From: Silene latifolia
Taxonomy: Eukaryota; Streptophyta; Magnoliopsida; Caryophyllales; Caryophyllaceae
Assembly (NCBI RefSeq): GCF_048544455.1
Contig: NC_133536.1
Coordinates: 32,800,152 to 32,864,151 of the forward strand
Direction: 5' to 3'
Length of the DNA: 64,000 nucleotides
Both the position numbers and the translations under genes were made by a program. Shown piece after piece: positions 1 through 14,110 of the stretch (position 1 is its first letter; each line of letters starts with the position of its first letter). The notes beneath the pieces were generated by a model, which made no database searches, had not been told where the DNA came from, and saw only the letters and a list, made by a program, of their open reading frames with translations.

Positions 1-1396
1 TCGAATCTGGTCATAGACATTTAGTATGTTGTCACATGCAATTTTACAAGATGTGTGTAAAATAATAGGCTATAATTAAGTCTTCATGCATGATTTATGA
101 ATTTTTGAGGAAAAATAGCATAAATAGTGACTTAATTAGTGAAAAATTGCTAAAACATACTTCATAACTGAGGAAAAATGTCACATGTTGAATTTTATTA
201 TCTTTTTCAGATCTAAAATTGAAAAGTTGATGAGTACAAGTTTTCTCATGTTTTTATGATTTTTTATTGATAAATCCGATAAACCGCAACATAGTTTTTC
301 CGATAATTCTACGAAATTTTAACCTAAGTTTTTGAACATTATAAGTGTCATGGTATTTTTCCAGAATGTTCATGAGTTTAAATTTCAAATTTTGAATTTA
401 TTTGAAATTTTTATGATTTATTTGAAGTTTATGGCATTTTATTGTAATTTTGAGTCCATTAATGAACAATTTTAAGAAATATAAGTTAATTATAGTCAAA
501 TTGTTATTGGAGACTAATTTTGAGTCCTAAGATGGTTAGGGTAATTAACTTGTGCATAAATATGATTTTATGTAATTTATTGTGATTTTAAAAGGTTGAA
601 TCACGCAAATCCGTAAAAACCGATTAATATACGATATTGGCTCCTTAAAGGCGATTTGGCATAAAATTAGGCATGTTCGTACATATTATAATGCTTCATT
701 TTATTTATGATTGTCATAATTTTATTTTATGTAATTTTGAATTATGTAATTTTACTTAGTATGGCCTTAGTTTTTAATTGGTATGACCCGAAATGTATGG
801 GAATATCGATTCGGTTGTAATTTATTTGGATCTCGTATCACCGTTTTGTAATTAATAGATTTATTTTATTTTATTTTAATTACAAATGTATAATAGGAAT
901 TATGTAATTTGTTATGTAATTTATTTATTCCGGAGTTTCTTGAAGACGGTGTCACTCAAGGAAGACGATACATAAAGACGGTGTTACCTCGAGATGCATG
1001 CCAAAACCGAAGTTCAAGGGACCAATGGAGTTGGTTTCCGAATATGTAATAGTTAATTAGATTTTCTATTTTAGGAAGGCCATACTAGGATTTAATTTAT
1101 GCTTTGCATTTTATTTATATGTCGCATGCATCGCTAAATCGCCATAACTAAAACATGCATTATCATTTAAATCGAGTATATCGACCGTGTCAATTACAAT
1201 TATCGTAGTTCACCGCTTTAGTTCACTTAAAACGTGATAGATAATAAATTGACATGACCTCTCGCTAAAAATAAACAATTGAGACATAGCCTTACCAAAA
1301 AGTAGAAACCATGAAAACCTATTTCGCGAGGGAGTGCACTCGGCCATCCCGGGGTACAAACCTTGTTACGTAGGGGAAGTGGGTGATAAATGTCTA

Positions 1397-1673
1397 TCCA
1401 CCGAATTCATGTTGATAAGGGTTTCATCGGCTATCCCGTGCCCAAGTTAATGTGGGTTTGGATCATGGACACATTTATTCAAAATTTGGATTGAGCTCAA
1501 CGGAAGTATTCGTGACCGTAATCACATGTGTTCCGGGCTATAGATAAATATTAGAGTAATTTTATCGACCGAGAATTCTAAAAGTAGAATCGATTAAAGA
1601 GTTAGTCCACCGAGTTATATTGATAAGGGTTCCATCGGCTATCCCGTGCCCAAGTTAATATGAATTTGGATCT
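1397..1673 (+). repeat. Duplicated block in the Copia-1 leader, copy A
   Basis: Two imperfect direct copies of about 68 bp begin at 1397 and 1606. Both contain the long core around TTGATAAGGGTTYCATCGGC followed by TATCCCGTGCCCAAGTTAAT. The same pair occurs in copy B at 8896 and 9105. Function is unknown; it lies in the non-coding leader between the LTR and the first pol remnants. Confidence 0.8.
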
Positions 1674-2399
1674 CGGAATCATTTATCATAGTTGAGTAGA
1701 GGTCACTATGTAAATGCTTTACTTGTTATTTACAAGTATTAATAAAACGATAAATGTTAAGTTTTCCTTTTTCCTTTATCATATTGTTCTATTTCTTTAC
1801 CACATTCATATACGATATCATTTCGATTTTTGATTCAAATCTCCATTAAAACATTGTAACTAAAGACAAATATGAATTTTCTTCTAAAAACCTCGAATTA
1901 TCCATTGGAAGGATCTCTTGTAAAGAGTATAGATAAAAGTTATTCATTATGAAACAGGTTTTTGATTCTTGACTAACACATCTACTTACAATGGATTGTT
2001 TTTCCATATACTTAATTAAATTAAGTACCTTGAAGCGATAAATTGTTTTGGTAATTAGATTTGTCAGAATTCGTAATTGACCAAAATAACGCAACCGATT
2101 CAATGAAAGTTTTAAGACTAAAAAAAACAAATGAAGAGTAATCTTCATGAATTCAATTTTGCTTCTCAAAGCAAAGACTCATTGAAATGAGTGGGAGCAT
2201 TCTCTTAAACCGTTAAGATGAGAACGAGGTTCAAGAAGTAAAGATTATAATGGAATTGATACAAGGTAATGTTAAAAGTAAAGTTATTGAAAATAACGAT
2301 ACTAAACTTATCAATCCCGACCGATAAAGTTTCCATTGTCTTAAATGTTGGACACTAGAAAAGAAACTACCCCAAATTATTGAAGAATCAACAAGTTAG

Positions 2400-4960
2400 T
2401 TGTGGGACATCTAATGGGATCTTCTTCTTTAAATGTTTATTTGATTGACATAAATCTTGCTAGAACTACTTCGTCAATATTAGAAACCAGTGGAGGTTTT
2501 CATCATTGTATGCGATACATAGAATGATTAGAATATGACGACTAGCAACAATGATATCGAGAGATAGAGTCATTGTGTAATCAATCTAGTTTTGGGTTTA
2601 TAGTTGCACTTAATTATGACTATTAAGTACATAAACTCTAAATAAGAATATATACTTGTTAAGATACAAAAGAGGTTTCACTTTTGTGACCCTATACACC
2701 ACGATTTGATATACGGCTAGCCCATTATCAAGGTGATTATATTCTAAACCAAACTAGAATGATATATCATGAAGATGATGCAAGACTCAAATTGGTAACC
2801 CAAGATTAAACCTTAAATTCTGGAATGATTAACGCAAAGAGTTATCGAGTACTCTTGAAACCATTAGATTGTTAATCTTATGGTATATGCGTATCTTATA
2901 TTCAAAGCAAGATGTCTCGTGCCTTTTGGTTCAAAAGGATATCGAGGTTGTAAATCATTGATCCTAAATAGGTTGATAATTTTCTTTTACCAACGATTTA
3001 AGTTGATGCTAATGTGTTCACTTAATAATATAAATAGAAAAATCTTTGAAGAAGTTCAAAGTGTTCAAAGAATCACGATTTAGTCGTGATGGGATTATCA
3101 AATTGAAGACTTTGATATAAACCAAAGAAAATGTGATATAGTATCACAAATTAATCTCTCTTAACACACATTATGGGATAATGTGTGGTTGGATAAGAAA
3201 TCAAGCGCTATTCGATATGGTTTGGACTTCTATCAAGTTACTTTAAGTTACTTGATCCTTTTGGGGATTTTATCATTTTGTCTATGTTGTTTTTCCCACT
3301 AAATCTAAAACGAATCATATGAGATATGAAATGGTAGGGTACCATGTTTGTAAGTTTTCACAAGAAACAAATGCTCATTTTTCCCTTTCAATTATCACGA
3401 GTACGACGGGTTTGCGGCTCGTGAAGCTGTCTTTCTAAAATACAAGTTTGTTTCTAGAAGACAGAGTGGGAGAAATTTATTAAAGAGCCACAAAGAATGT
3501 TATGTCGCAAGAAACTGGTCTTTCTTGGCTACATGAGACGTTATGTCGCAAGAAACTGGTCTTTCTTGGCTACATGAGACGTTTTGTGTAAGACGTTGTT
3601 TCGAAGAAACCTAGGAGGTTAAAGTCATCACTTGTTGAAAATGATGAATTAGTGTTACTTTTAAGAAAGTAAAGAGCTAACAACTTACAAAGAAATTGTT
3701 TGATTCAAGTTGATTACTTCTGGAAAGTAATAAACATATAACTTACATGAGAGTGTTTAAGTCACAACTCAAGGCTTAGAGCCATGGAAATCCGAAATAA
3801 AAGGCTTGATTAGTGACAAAGGGTTTTGCACTAATAAGGAGATATTCAAAGCTTGAAATGCTTAAGTCTATTTGGATCTTCTTAGGGATTGTGTTTCATA
3901 ATGATGATATACATATAGCAAGTGAATCTAAAACCCACTTCTTCAATTAGAAGAAATGTATTCAATACATGTCTTGAGTTTTGTAGATTCTTGCAATCCT
4001 AAGATAATGTGAAACTTAAGAGAGAATATTAAGTAGGACATCAATGAGTTGGAATCAACATTTTGATCATGTGATAAAACATTTCTCGATAAGTCGAGAA
4101 GTTGTGTTTATACATGAAGTTTAGTGGGAGTTACGGAAATTTTAGTAGTCTTATATGTGGATGACATATTGATCATTGCGAATGATTTAAGACCTTTGGA
4201 GTATTATAATACCTCTTAATATCCGGATTTATGAAGATAAATCTACATGATATTAGCGTCAAATAAGAAGTCTTATGTTGATAAGATTCATGACTATTTC
4301 AATTGAACATATTTGATTGATTCCATTTGCTTCCACTGCCGAATCAATTAAATAGGAAATGATGTATAACACTTCATATACTCTGAGTATGATGAATTGT
4401 TTCAAAATCGAATTCAAGAAATAGTTACCAAGTAAGCCATAAAGATTACCCTTAAGTGCTTGCAGAAACATTAAGGATGTAATGCAAAGTGTTTATGATG
4501 CAATTTTGTGTAAGGGGGTTACACAAGTGACAATTGACAATTGAGATTGCGCATGGTTTCTGACAAAACAATAATCAAAACACATTAGGATGGTTAAGAT
4601 GCCATTGTGGCTATGTTATTTAAGAAATAGATTTTCTAGAATCGTTCTAGGCAATAAAGAACAATGAGAGATATTTATAATGGAGATTGAGTACACTTGC
4701 AATAATGAGATGTGCAAGAGGATGAGTCCCGCACACTGTGAAAACAGTGGGAGCTATTCTTAGACTAGAGGACCTATGTCCTGATTGGATCTCGACACGT
4801 ACTCAGAAAGTTTTGTAATGCAAATGTATACATTACAAAGGAAAACGAGTATGTAGTAAGGTTGAGTAAGGTACAAGAAGTTGATAAAACCTACTAACCA
4901 AAGCCTTCTCATAGGCTCAACATGATGAGTCATGTCATTTCAATTAAACTGAAATGAACA
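2400..4960 (+). pseudogene. Decayed copia pol, copy A
   Basis: No frame is open for long, but landmarks occur in the canonical copia order. At 2462-2509 a stretch reads ..SSILETSGGFHHC, like the copia protease active-site region with D changed to E. At 3411-3470 it reads FAAREAVFLKYKFVSRRQSG, the usual conserved segment at the integrase end. At about 3774-3803 there is a frame-broken match to the RT start (WLEAM-type). At 4020-4190 the RT core follows, with a SWNQHFDHVI segment and then LYVDDILIIAND at 4151-4186, the YVDD catalytic box. At about 4890-4940 a stretch resembles the RNase H tail (DPLTKA-type). Frameshifts and stops are frequent, so this copy cannot make Pol. Confidence 0.75.
3499..3580 (+). 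repeat. 41-bp perfect tandem duplication in Copia-1 pol remnant, copy A
   Basis: Two identical 41-bp units (3499-3539 and 3540-3580) begin GTTATGTCGCAAGAAACTGG. Copy B has the same duplication at 14587-14668, so it arose before the two copies separated. Confidence 0.93.
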
Positions 4961-5774
4961 ACTACATACAATAACAAATTAGATTATAGAACATGAAATA
5001 GTAATCAGGCATTGACTATTCATATGTGATAATCGCATTTGTCGTTCGAGTTTTACTTTAAAACTCTTTTATTATACTTTGTTACGTCCAAACGGGTTGT
5101 AGAGACAACATTGAACCCCGTTAAAGTGAACCCGGATTAACATAGTATTAGCCCATAGTCGCTTGTATGAGGTGACGTCTCGAAGTGACTAGAGTGTGAT
5201 GCGATTGATGGCAAGTTCAAGTGCCATAGAGTCATGTGAGATGACTAGTCGATCACATAGGCAGACTGTTAGGAACACTTTGTCGGGCAGTGACCGCTTA
5301 TAGAGTTCTGGCAAATTTATACAGCCTGGTCGTGGCGAGAGCTACTATAGTATTCTAATGAGTCGATTCTTTTGACTAAAGACTGTTCGCCTAAGGTGGC
5401 ACAGTTTCATATTAACTTTGATTTGTGTTACTACGACCTTCGTAAATGGGGTCAAATGGGCATATTTTGGGTTATGATGGCTGTGGCTAGCTAGTCGAAG
5501 GGAATAAGTGCGATAGGAATTGTCCACCCCCTAGTCAGGGTTAAAACAATATCTCAGGGCCACTCGAGGAGTAACGAACTGGAAATGCGTTGCCACCCTC
5601 GGAAGGTATCCATGGTGGATAAATTCCGGTCAATCAGTTATTCTCCAGATCGAGGAAACCACTCTCGATATGATAACTTGCAAGTATGACCCGAAAGACA
5701 CCTTGCATTGAGTGGGAGATAGTAATAGGACAAGAGGATTGGTGACGCACACCTGTCGAGGACAAGTGGGAGAT

Positions 5775-7078
5775 TGTTGGGAAATGTGTCCTCAACAATA
5801 GTGCGATCACATGATTTAAATATCATGATTTAAATCTCATTACAAGAATACGAAAGGGATGATACATTACATATATAGTCAACTGGTCCACACATATCGG
5901 TAATGATTGGCTGGCTAGAGTTTTACATTACTGTCGTGCGACGCTGGTGATCAGTTGATCCCTTGAGGTCACACCTAAAGGACAATTCCCTTAATTGAAA
6001 AGGTTAATTAGTTGTATGCCGATACAGATTAATTAATTCCTTAAAATTGCACAAATTATTATAAGAGAGAAAAAAAAATGACATCTTATTCTAATGTGAT
6101 TAAATGAGATTTTATTTAGTAATTTAAGAAGTTATATTACTAAAATTAATCGGTGTTTGCGAAACACGCGAGATGAGAATGATAAGTTAGTTATAATTAC
6201 AAGATATTGTGAATTATACTAACTGGTAATTAAATGACCATTTCATGAGAAATTAATTTTAAATTACTAGTCAATTTGTTAAATATGATTTATTTAATTT
6301 ATAAATGATATTTAATTTGTTAAATATGCATTTTAAATTAAAACATGACATAAGACATGTCACATGTCACATGACATACAAATGTACAATTGACAAAAAT
6401 AAAATGGACTCCATATTACTACATCAAAACCGAAATTGGTGGGCAAGCTTTAGAAATTTTGTCTTGTTCATTTGTCTTATTCATTTGTCTAAGACACTTG
6501 ATAGTGACTTGACCATGCAAAAGCCTTACACTTATTTGTCTTGTGAAGACAAAAAGAAAAATAATTATGGTCTATGGACACATGAGGCCACCGGTTTTGA
6601 GAGGACTAATTAGAGAGTTTTCTCTCATATTATTCATTCTTACACATTTTTATGAAAATACCTCTCTCTCTCTCTCTTGTTCTTCATAAAAATCCCTTTT
6701 ATGAATCTAATTTGTTCATATCAATTACTAATATTACTAGTAGTAGTATATGAGTTTTAGTAATCAATTTTAAGAAAAACTACATTACAAACATCTAGTA
6801 CATGTTAGTTTGTGGAATTAAGGGATAGTCTTGGGTGCTACTAATTGGAGGGCTTCTATTTTGAAGTCATGAATGTTCATCTAATATTGGAAAGCTCAAG
6901 AACTAACAAGAAGGAGATCTTGTTGGTGCCCATTTGACCGAAATTTATTTGGTGAGAAATTGATTTTCTTATCTCTTTTGTTTTAGTTTGCATGCATAAG
7001 ATTTGTAATTAATTTTATGACTAAATTAATTTGAAACATATATGAATATGTTAAATAATGATATATAGATTTCCAACA
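5775..7078 (+). repeat. Copia-1 LTR shared by copies A and B
   Basis: 1304 bp, starting TGTTGGGAAATG and ending TTTCCAACA (TG..CA with a 6-bp TGTTGG/CCAACA terminal inverted repeat). A polypurine tract lies immediately upstream (3' LTR role for copy A). A primer-binding-like TGTATCATGAGC (7082-7093) lies immediately downstream (5' LTR role for copy B). It differs from the LTR at 16857-18160 at roughly 18 positions by eye. It contains a CT microsatellite near 6661-6681. Confidence 0.92.
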
Positions 7079-10000
7079 AGCTGTATCATGAGCACAAGGT
7101 TGTTTGCATGCAAATCGGTTATAGTTTTTCCGAGTTATACGATTAACATATAAAACTTGTAAATTTGTGTTATTATGATATATCCCAAAAATAATTTATG
7201 CATGTTAAAGTTTCTGATCCTAAAATGAATTTAGGATATTTTGGTTAATTTATGGATTTTATTGTTCATTTTATATAATATTGGCATTAAAATGTGATTT
7301 TTATGATAAAAATGTCATTTTTGGACGAAAATTTGCTAAACTTCGAATTTTCCAGTGGTTTTTGGATATGTTTTCGCATATATTATTTTTAGATGATCTG
7401 GAAATTTTCAAAATTTTTGGAGTTCTTATGCTCGAGATATGGATTTTTCATGATAAAAATCGAATTTAAATGAAAAATAGGTTAATATGAGATAAATTTC
7501 GAACCTGGTCATAGAAATTTAGTATGTTGTCACATGCAATTTTACAAGATGTGTGTAAAAGAATAGGCTATAATGAAGTCTTCATGCATGATTTATGGAT
7601 TTTTGAGGAAAAATAGCATAAATAGTGACTTAATTAGTGAAAAATTGCTAAAACATACTTCATGACTAAGGAAAAATGTCACATGTTGAATTTTATTATC
7701 TTTTTCAGATCTAAAATTGAAAAGTTGATGAGTATAATTTTTCTCATGTTTTTATGATTTTTTATTGATAAATCCGATAAACCGCAACATAGTTTTTCCG
7801 ATAATTTTACGAAATTTTAACCTAAGTTTTTGAACATTATAAGTGTCATGGTATTTTTCCAGAATGTTCATGAGTTTAAATTTCAAATTTTGAATTTATT
7901 TGAAATTTTTATGATTTATTTGAAGTTTATGGCATTTTATTGTAATTTTGAGTCCATTAATGAACAATTTTAAGAAATATAAGTTAATTATAGTCAAATT
8001 GTTATTGGAGACTAATTTTGAGTCCTAAGATGGTTAGGGTAATTAACTTGTGCATAAATATGATTTTATGTAATTTATTGTGATTTTAAAAGGTTGAATC
8101 ACGCAAATCCGTAAAAACCGATTAATATCCGATATTGGCTCCTTAAAGGCGATTTAGCATAAAATTGGGCATGTTCATACATATTATAATGCTGCATTTT
8201 ATTTATGATTGTCATAATTTTTATTTATGTAATTTTGAATTATGTAATTTTGCTTAGTATGGCCTTAGTTTTTAATTGGTATTACCCGAAATGTATGGGA
8301 ATATCGATTCGGTTGTAATTTATTGTGATCTCGTATCACCGTTTTGTAATTTAATAGATTTATTTTATTTTATTTTAATTACAAATGTATAATAGGAATT
8401 ATGTAATTTTTTATGTAATTTATTTATTCCGGAGTTTCTTGAAGACGGTGTCACTCAAGAAAGACGATACATAAAGACGGTGTTACGTCGAGATGCGTGC
8501 CAAAACCGAAGTTCAAGGGACCAATGGAGTTGGTTTCCGAATATGTAATAGTTAATTAGATTTTCTATTTTAGGAAGGCCATACTAAGATTTAATTTATG
8601 CTTTGCATTTTATTTATATGTCGCATGCATCGCTAAATTGCCATAACAAAAACATGCATTATCATTTAAATCGAGTATATCGACCGTGTCAATTACAATT
8701 ATCGTAGTTCACCGATTTAGTTCACTTAAAACATGATAGATAATAAATTGACATGACCTCTCGCTAAAAATAAACAATTGAGACATAGCCTTACCAAAAA
8801 GTAGGAACCATGAAAACCTATTTCGCGATGGAGTGCACTCGGCCATCCCGGGGTACAAACCTTGTTACGTAGGGGAAGTGGGTGATAAATGTCTATCCAC
8901 CGAATTCATGTTGATAAGGGTTTCATCGGCTATCCCGTGCCCAAGTTAAAGTGGGTTTGGATCATGGAAACATTTATTAAAAATTTGGATTGAGCTCAAC
9001 GGAAGTATTCGTGACCGTAGTCGCATGTGTTCCGGGCTATAGATAAATATTAGAGTAATTTTATCGACCGAGAATTCTAAAACTAGAATCGATTAAAGAG
9101 TTAGTCCACCGAGTTATATTGATAAGGGTTCCATCAGCTATCCCGTGCCCAAGTTAATATGAATTTGGATCTCGGAATCATTTATCATAGTTGGGTAGAG
9201 GTCACTATGTAAATGCTTTACTTGTTATTTACAAATATTAATAAAACGATAAATGTTAAGTTTTCCTTTTTCAGTTATCATATTGTTCTATTTCTGTACC
9301 ACATTCATATACGATATCATTTCGATTTTTGATTCAAATCTCCATTAAAACATTGTAACTAAAGACAAATATGAATTTTCTTCTAAAAACCTCGAATTAT
9401 CCATTGGAAGGATCTCTTGTAAAGAGTATAGATAAAAGTTATTCATTATGAAACAGGTTTTTGATTCTTGACTAACACATCTACTTACAATGGATTGTTT
9501 TTCCATATACTTAATTAAATTAAGTACCTTGAAGCGATAAATTGTTTTGGTAATTAGATTTGTCAGAATTCGTAATTGACCAAAATAACGCAACCGATTC
9601 AATGAAAGTTTTAAGACTAAAAAAAACAAATGAAGAGTAATATTCATGAATTCAATTTTGCTTCTCAAAGCAAAGACTCATTGAAATGAGTGGGAGCATT
9701 CTCTTAAACCGTTAAGATGAGAACGAGGTTCAAGAAGTAAAGATTATAATGGAATTGATACAAGGTAATGTTAAAAGTAAAGTTATTGAAAATAACGATA
9801 CTAAACCTATCAATCCCGACCGATAAAATTTCCATTGTCTTAAATGTTGGACACTAGAAAGGAAACTACCCCAAATTATTGAAGAATCAACAAGTTAGTT
9901 GTGGGACATCTAATGGGATATTCTTCTTTAAATGTTTATTTGATTGACATAAATCTTGCTAGAACTACTTCGTCAATATTAGAAACCAGTGGAGGTTTTC

Positions 10001-12023
10001 ATCATTGTATGCGATACATAGAATGATTAGAATATGACGACTAGCAACAATGATATCGAGAGATAGAGTCATTGTGTAATCAATCTAGTTTTGGGTTTAT
10101 AGTTGCACTTAATTATGACTATTAAGTACATAAACTCTAAATAAGAATATATACTTTTTAAGATACAAAAGAGGTTTCACTTTTTTGACCCTATACACCA
10201 CGATTTGATATACGGTTAGCCCATTATCAAGGTGATTATGTTCTAAACCAAACTAGAATGATATATCATGAAGATGATGCAAGACTCAAATTGGTAACCC
10301 AAGATTAAACCTTAAATTCTGGAATGATTAACGCAAAGAGTTATCGAGTACTCTTGAAACCATTAGATTGTTAATCTTATGGTATATGCGTATCTTATAT
10401 TCAAAGCAAGATGTCTCGTGCCTTTTGGTTCAAAAGGATATCGAGGTTGTAAATCATTGATCCAAAATAGGTTGATCATTTTCTTTTACCAACGATTTAA
10501 GTTGATGCTAATGTGTTCACTTAATAATATAAATAGAAAAATCTTTGAAGAAGTTCAAAGTGTTCAAAGAATCACGATTTAGTCGTGATAGGATTATCAA
10601 AGTGAAGACTTTGATATAAACCAAAGGAAATGTGATATAGTATCACAAATTAATCTCTCTTAACACACATTATGGGATAATGTGTGGTTGGATAAGAAAT
10701 CAAGCGCTATTCGATATGGTTTGGACTTCTATCAAGTTACTTTAAATTACTTGATCCTTTTGGGGATTTTATCATTTTGTCTAAGTTGTTTTTCCCACTA
10801 AATCTAAAACGAATCATATGAGATATGAAATGGTAGGGTACCATGTTTGTAAGTTTTCACAAGAAAAAAATGCTCATTTTTCCCTTTCAATTATCACGAG
10901 TACGACGGGTTTGCGGCTCGTGAAGCTGTCTTTCTAAAATCACTAGTAGAAAAACCCCCTATAGTGGCGGTCATAAATGACCTTTTTATGGCGGTTTTTA
11001 CAGATTTTGGGTGCGTCGTATATCACGGGGTTGTTTAGACTTTGCGACGGTTGTACAACCGCCACTATAGCTTATCTATGGTACCGGTTTTTAAACAGAA
11101 CCGCCATTATAGGCTTGTATAATATGACGGTTGTTAGAAAAGAACCGATTTTATAACTTACCTATAGTGGCGGTTATTATTTGAAAACCGCCACTGTAGA
11201 TATATCAATAATATCATTACACCACTACTTGTTCTCCATAACGATGGTTGTTTTTATAGAACCGCCACTAAAGGTAATTATAACGTCGGTTGTTGGTACA
11301 AAACCGTCATTAAAGGTAATTATAACGTCGGTTGTTTGGTGAACAACCGCCATTATAGGCGAAATTATTTTCGAATGTAGGGTCAAATATTTAATCTTTT
11401 GACGTCGTTTCTAAAGGAAACGTCGTAATCATTTTATATATATTTTCGTTTTTTGAAATAAAAATTTTCTGCGGAAATTTCAGTAGAGCCTCCAAATAAA
11501 TTTAATAATTCCAAATATTATATGATTAAAATGTAAGTACAATTATAGTATTCCTAACAATACAATTCCAACGAACTTACATCACTATACCAAAGATACA
11601 TCGAAGTATTTCTAACTTCGAAATACATGCCTTAGTTGATAAACTAATGTACAAGTTCTCTAAACATTTGGTAGCCCACCCTTCTTTGATCTCTTACATA
11701 TCGCCATTTGACATGATTGATTCCGCCATAGCTACAGGCAACAAACAGGACAATTAGTAAGAATATTAATATACAACTAGATAAATAAACTATACCAAAA
11801 ACGGAAAAAAGAAATACCTTCTCAATATCTTCTTCTACTCCTTAAAAAGTAAGAAGTTATGTTATACATTCATTTCATGATATAATAACTACACACGTAA
11901 TCCTTTGCTTGTCGAGGACACTAAAATTTCTAGAAAAAAATATGATATTAATTATGTAACATATAAAATGTAATTTTAATTTAAATTTAGTCGTTACAAT
12001 ATAAAAGGAGGTCACACACTTAC

Positions 12024-12306
12024 GTTGGTGTATAGATTGGTCTCCGAGCCTCAAGGTGTACAAGGTGTACAATGACAAAACCTTCCATGCCAATGAGAAG
12101 TGATCTTTCATTTATGTCTATAGACCTGTCAAACGAAACCAAATCAACTCTTACATGTCATCAAGATATTATACTAATATATTCAAAATCAATCCGGAAA
12201 AAAAATTATTGACTTACAGCAGCCTTAACAAGTGCTTTTGCTAGCAGGTCCACAAGCCGATAGACCAGAAGTGCTCAAAAGTTCCTCAGGAGACTTTTCT
12301 TGAAAG
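12024..12306 (-). other. Two exon-like blocks inside the CACTA element
   Basis: Read on the - strand, 12306-12218 (89 bp) is bounded by an acceptor-like TTCCAG and a donor-like GTAAGTC. Then comes a 92-bp intron-like gap ending GTTTGACAG, and a second block, 12125-12024 (102 bp), ending at GTAAGTGTG. One frame of the first block reads FQEKSPEELLSTSG.. to a stop; one frame of the second reads DINERSLLIGMEGF... This could be a captured host gene piece or the tail of the element's own transcript. I do not recognise the protein. Confidence 0.35.
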
Positions 12307-13911
12307 CTGGAATTACACGGAATTTCGCAATAGAAGGCAGTGAATAAAGAGATAAAATAATCATTGCTGAGATTTGAGATTTAACATTCAAAAGTAATAC
12401 GTATCAGATATTTATAGTATAAATATTGCTGCTTCCACACCAAATTGCCTCGAGCAACATCGGCGAGTTAACGACCAGTGCATCTAGTGATTCCTCGGGC
12501 GATAAGTGCACAAGTGTTGAGATAAGGCCAAGATATTAACATATCTCTCCATTTCAAGTGTTGAGATAAGGCAAAGCAAGTATGACATAAACAAGTTGTT
12601 TTCATACAACACTAAAAAATGGACATATTCTACTCCAAATTGCTACATCAAAATGAATTCACCTTGCGTAACAACCAATTTGTTCAAATTCTTCAATTTC
12701 CTCAAATCATCATAACTACTTTACATGGGTGGAAATTAGCTGTCATTCAAGGAGTAAACTAAACTTGTACATAAAGTTGCTGAATTTGTAAGTAAATTAA
12801 CTAGTTAACAAACTCTAAAACTGCTGAATTTGTACGTAAATTGAACTATAGTTGAAGAAACTATACTTGAACTGAATGAACATAGAGTAAACTGAAGTAC
12901 TGAACTACTGATGTTCAAATCATTTTTCAATCACCAATTAGCAAACACAAAAGCACCAAATGAAACATAAATATATATCTAGGACACAGCCAAATAAACT
13001 TCAACAAGCACATACAAGTACTGCACAGCAGAACTAAAACTCAATTCCAACAGCTATCTCATTTCTATCCTCCAGAAATAATATACTCCCAACGTTTTTT
13101 AATGTCTACAGCCAACTCATTTATATCTTGAGTACAAAAAATAGGTACACCCTATGTAACACATTCCCGTACACCCTAGATTATGTAGCTCTACCTGAGA
13201 AATTCCGTCTGCTCACGAAAATAATAGTCAGCCCAATCAATTAACCACAAATGAAAATAGTCAGCCTCCCTCCGCCCCAATCATTTGTTTACATTTTATA
13301 TTCTCTACGAAACGTATTTTAATCAAAGGTAAACAAATGATTGTGACGGAGGAATAAACGAAAACGAAAGACATAAAATAAAGATAGGATGACTCACGTC
13401 TTACTTCCCGTTGCTAATATTTAATCATCACTTTGCTCTCCCCTATTTGAACCAAAAATACTCTTACTGAAGTCAAACCAACAACAAAGTTTCAAATGCT
13501 AACACAAAGAATTAACAAAAAAGGGACAAGCCAGCAGAAGACAAAGAGAGGGGATTATAAGTAGCACCTTTTGCAAAATGAATTAAAACAGCAAAAAAAA
13601 ACTTGTTAATAAGAGGATCATGTTCAAAACCCGGAATAATGAATACTAGTATCCTCACAACAACATTAGACCAATAACAACACAAAAGGCTGATAATCAT
13701 ATCCCCTTTCAGATAAACAAAACCAAACAACAAACAGCTCAACCTCTAATTAATCAAAGGATTCAAAGCTTTTGTTTCCAATCATTTTCACTCCAAAAAA
13801 ACGTGTAGTCTTGTATACCCACCAACATTTTTATTTTTAGTTTAATGGCAAATTAGAGAAACAAATCACAGAGTAGTCAAGAGAATAATAAAAAAAGAGA
13901 AATCGAATTAC

Positions 13912-14110
13912 CTGACCGAAAAGGAGACGAAGGGGGACGAAATCGATCAGTAAAGTGGTTTAATTAGAAGGAGAAGAAGGATGATGGTGCGGGGAGCGGC
14001 GGAGGCGATGTCCCTGGCGGAGGAGTGGTCACCGGAGTGGAGGAGGTGAAGGCGATATTGGTGGAGGTAGTTAGGGTTTCACTAGGGAAAAGGGGGAAAA
14101 TGAAATTTAA
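13912..14110 (-). other. GC-rich first-exon-like block inside the CACTA element
   Basis: On the - strand this block is CT-rich then GC-rich, like a plant 5' untranslated exon. It ends in TTCGGTCAG followed by GTAATTCG (donor-like, 13911). No ATG is obvious within it. It may be the 5' exon of the transcript whose later exons are at 12306-12024, or a captured host promoter/exon. Confidence 0.3.

Larger units (their letters stand above)
1..5774 (+). mobile_element. Copia-1 copy A, internal region (left end outside window)
   Basis: This is the internal part of a Ty1/copia-type LTR retrotransposon. Position 1 aligns with about 7499 of copy B, so its 5' LTR and leader lie left of the window. It is followed directly by a polypurine tract (AAGTGGGAGAT, 5764-5774) and an LTR starting TGTTGG at 5775. 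No long ORF survives, but short in-order matches to copia protease, integrase tail and RT are seen at about 2460, 3411-3470 and 4150. It is nearly identical to copy B over its whole length. The first 2.2 kb is leader-like sequence with no recognisable coding. About 800 bp between the last RNase H-like remnant (about 4960) and the LTR also looks non-coding. Confidence 0.88.

Noticed and set aside
2190..5772. Six AGTGGGAG polypurine-like motifs along Copia-1 internal A
   Set aside because: Some encode the common SGS segment of copia Pol (for example just before YVDD), so only the copy at 5765 is treated as the polypurine tract.
1846..9668. 107-codon antisense ORF conserved between 1846-2169 and 9345-9668
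   Set aside because: Conservation follows from the recent duplication of Copia-1; it is antisense to the element, AT-rich and without homology I recognise.
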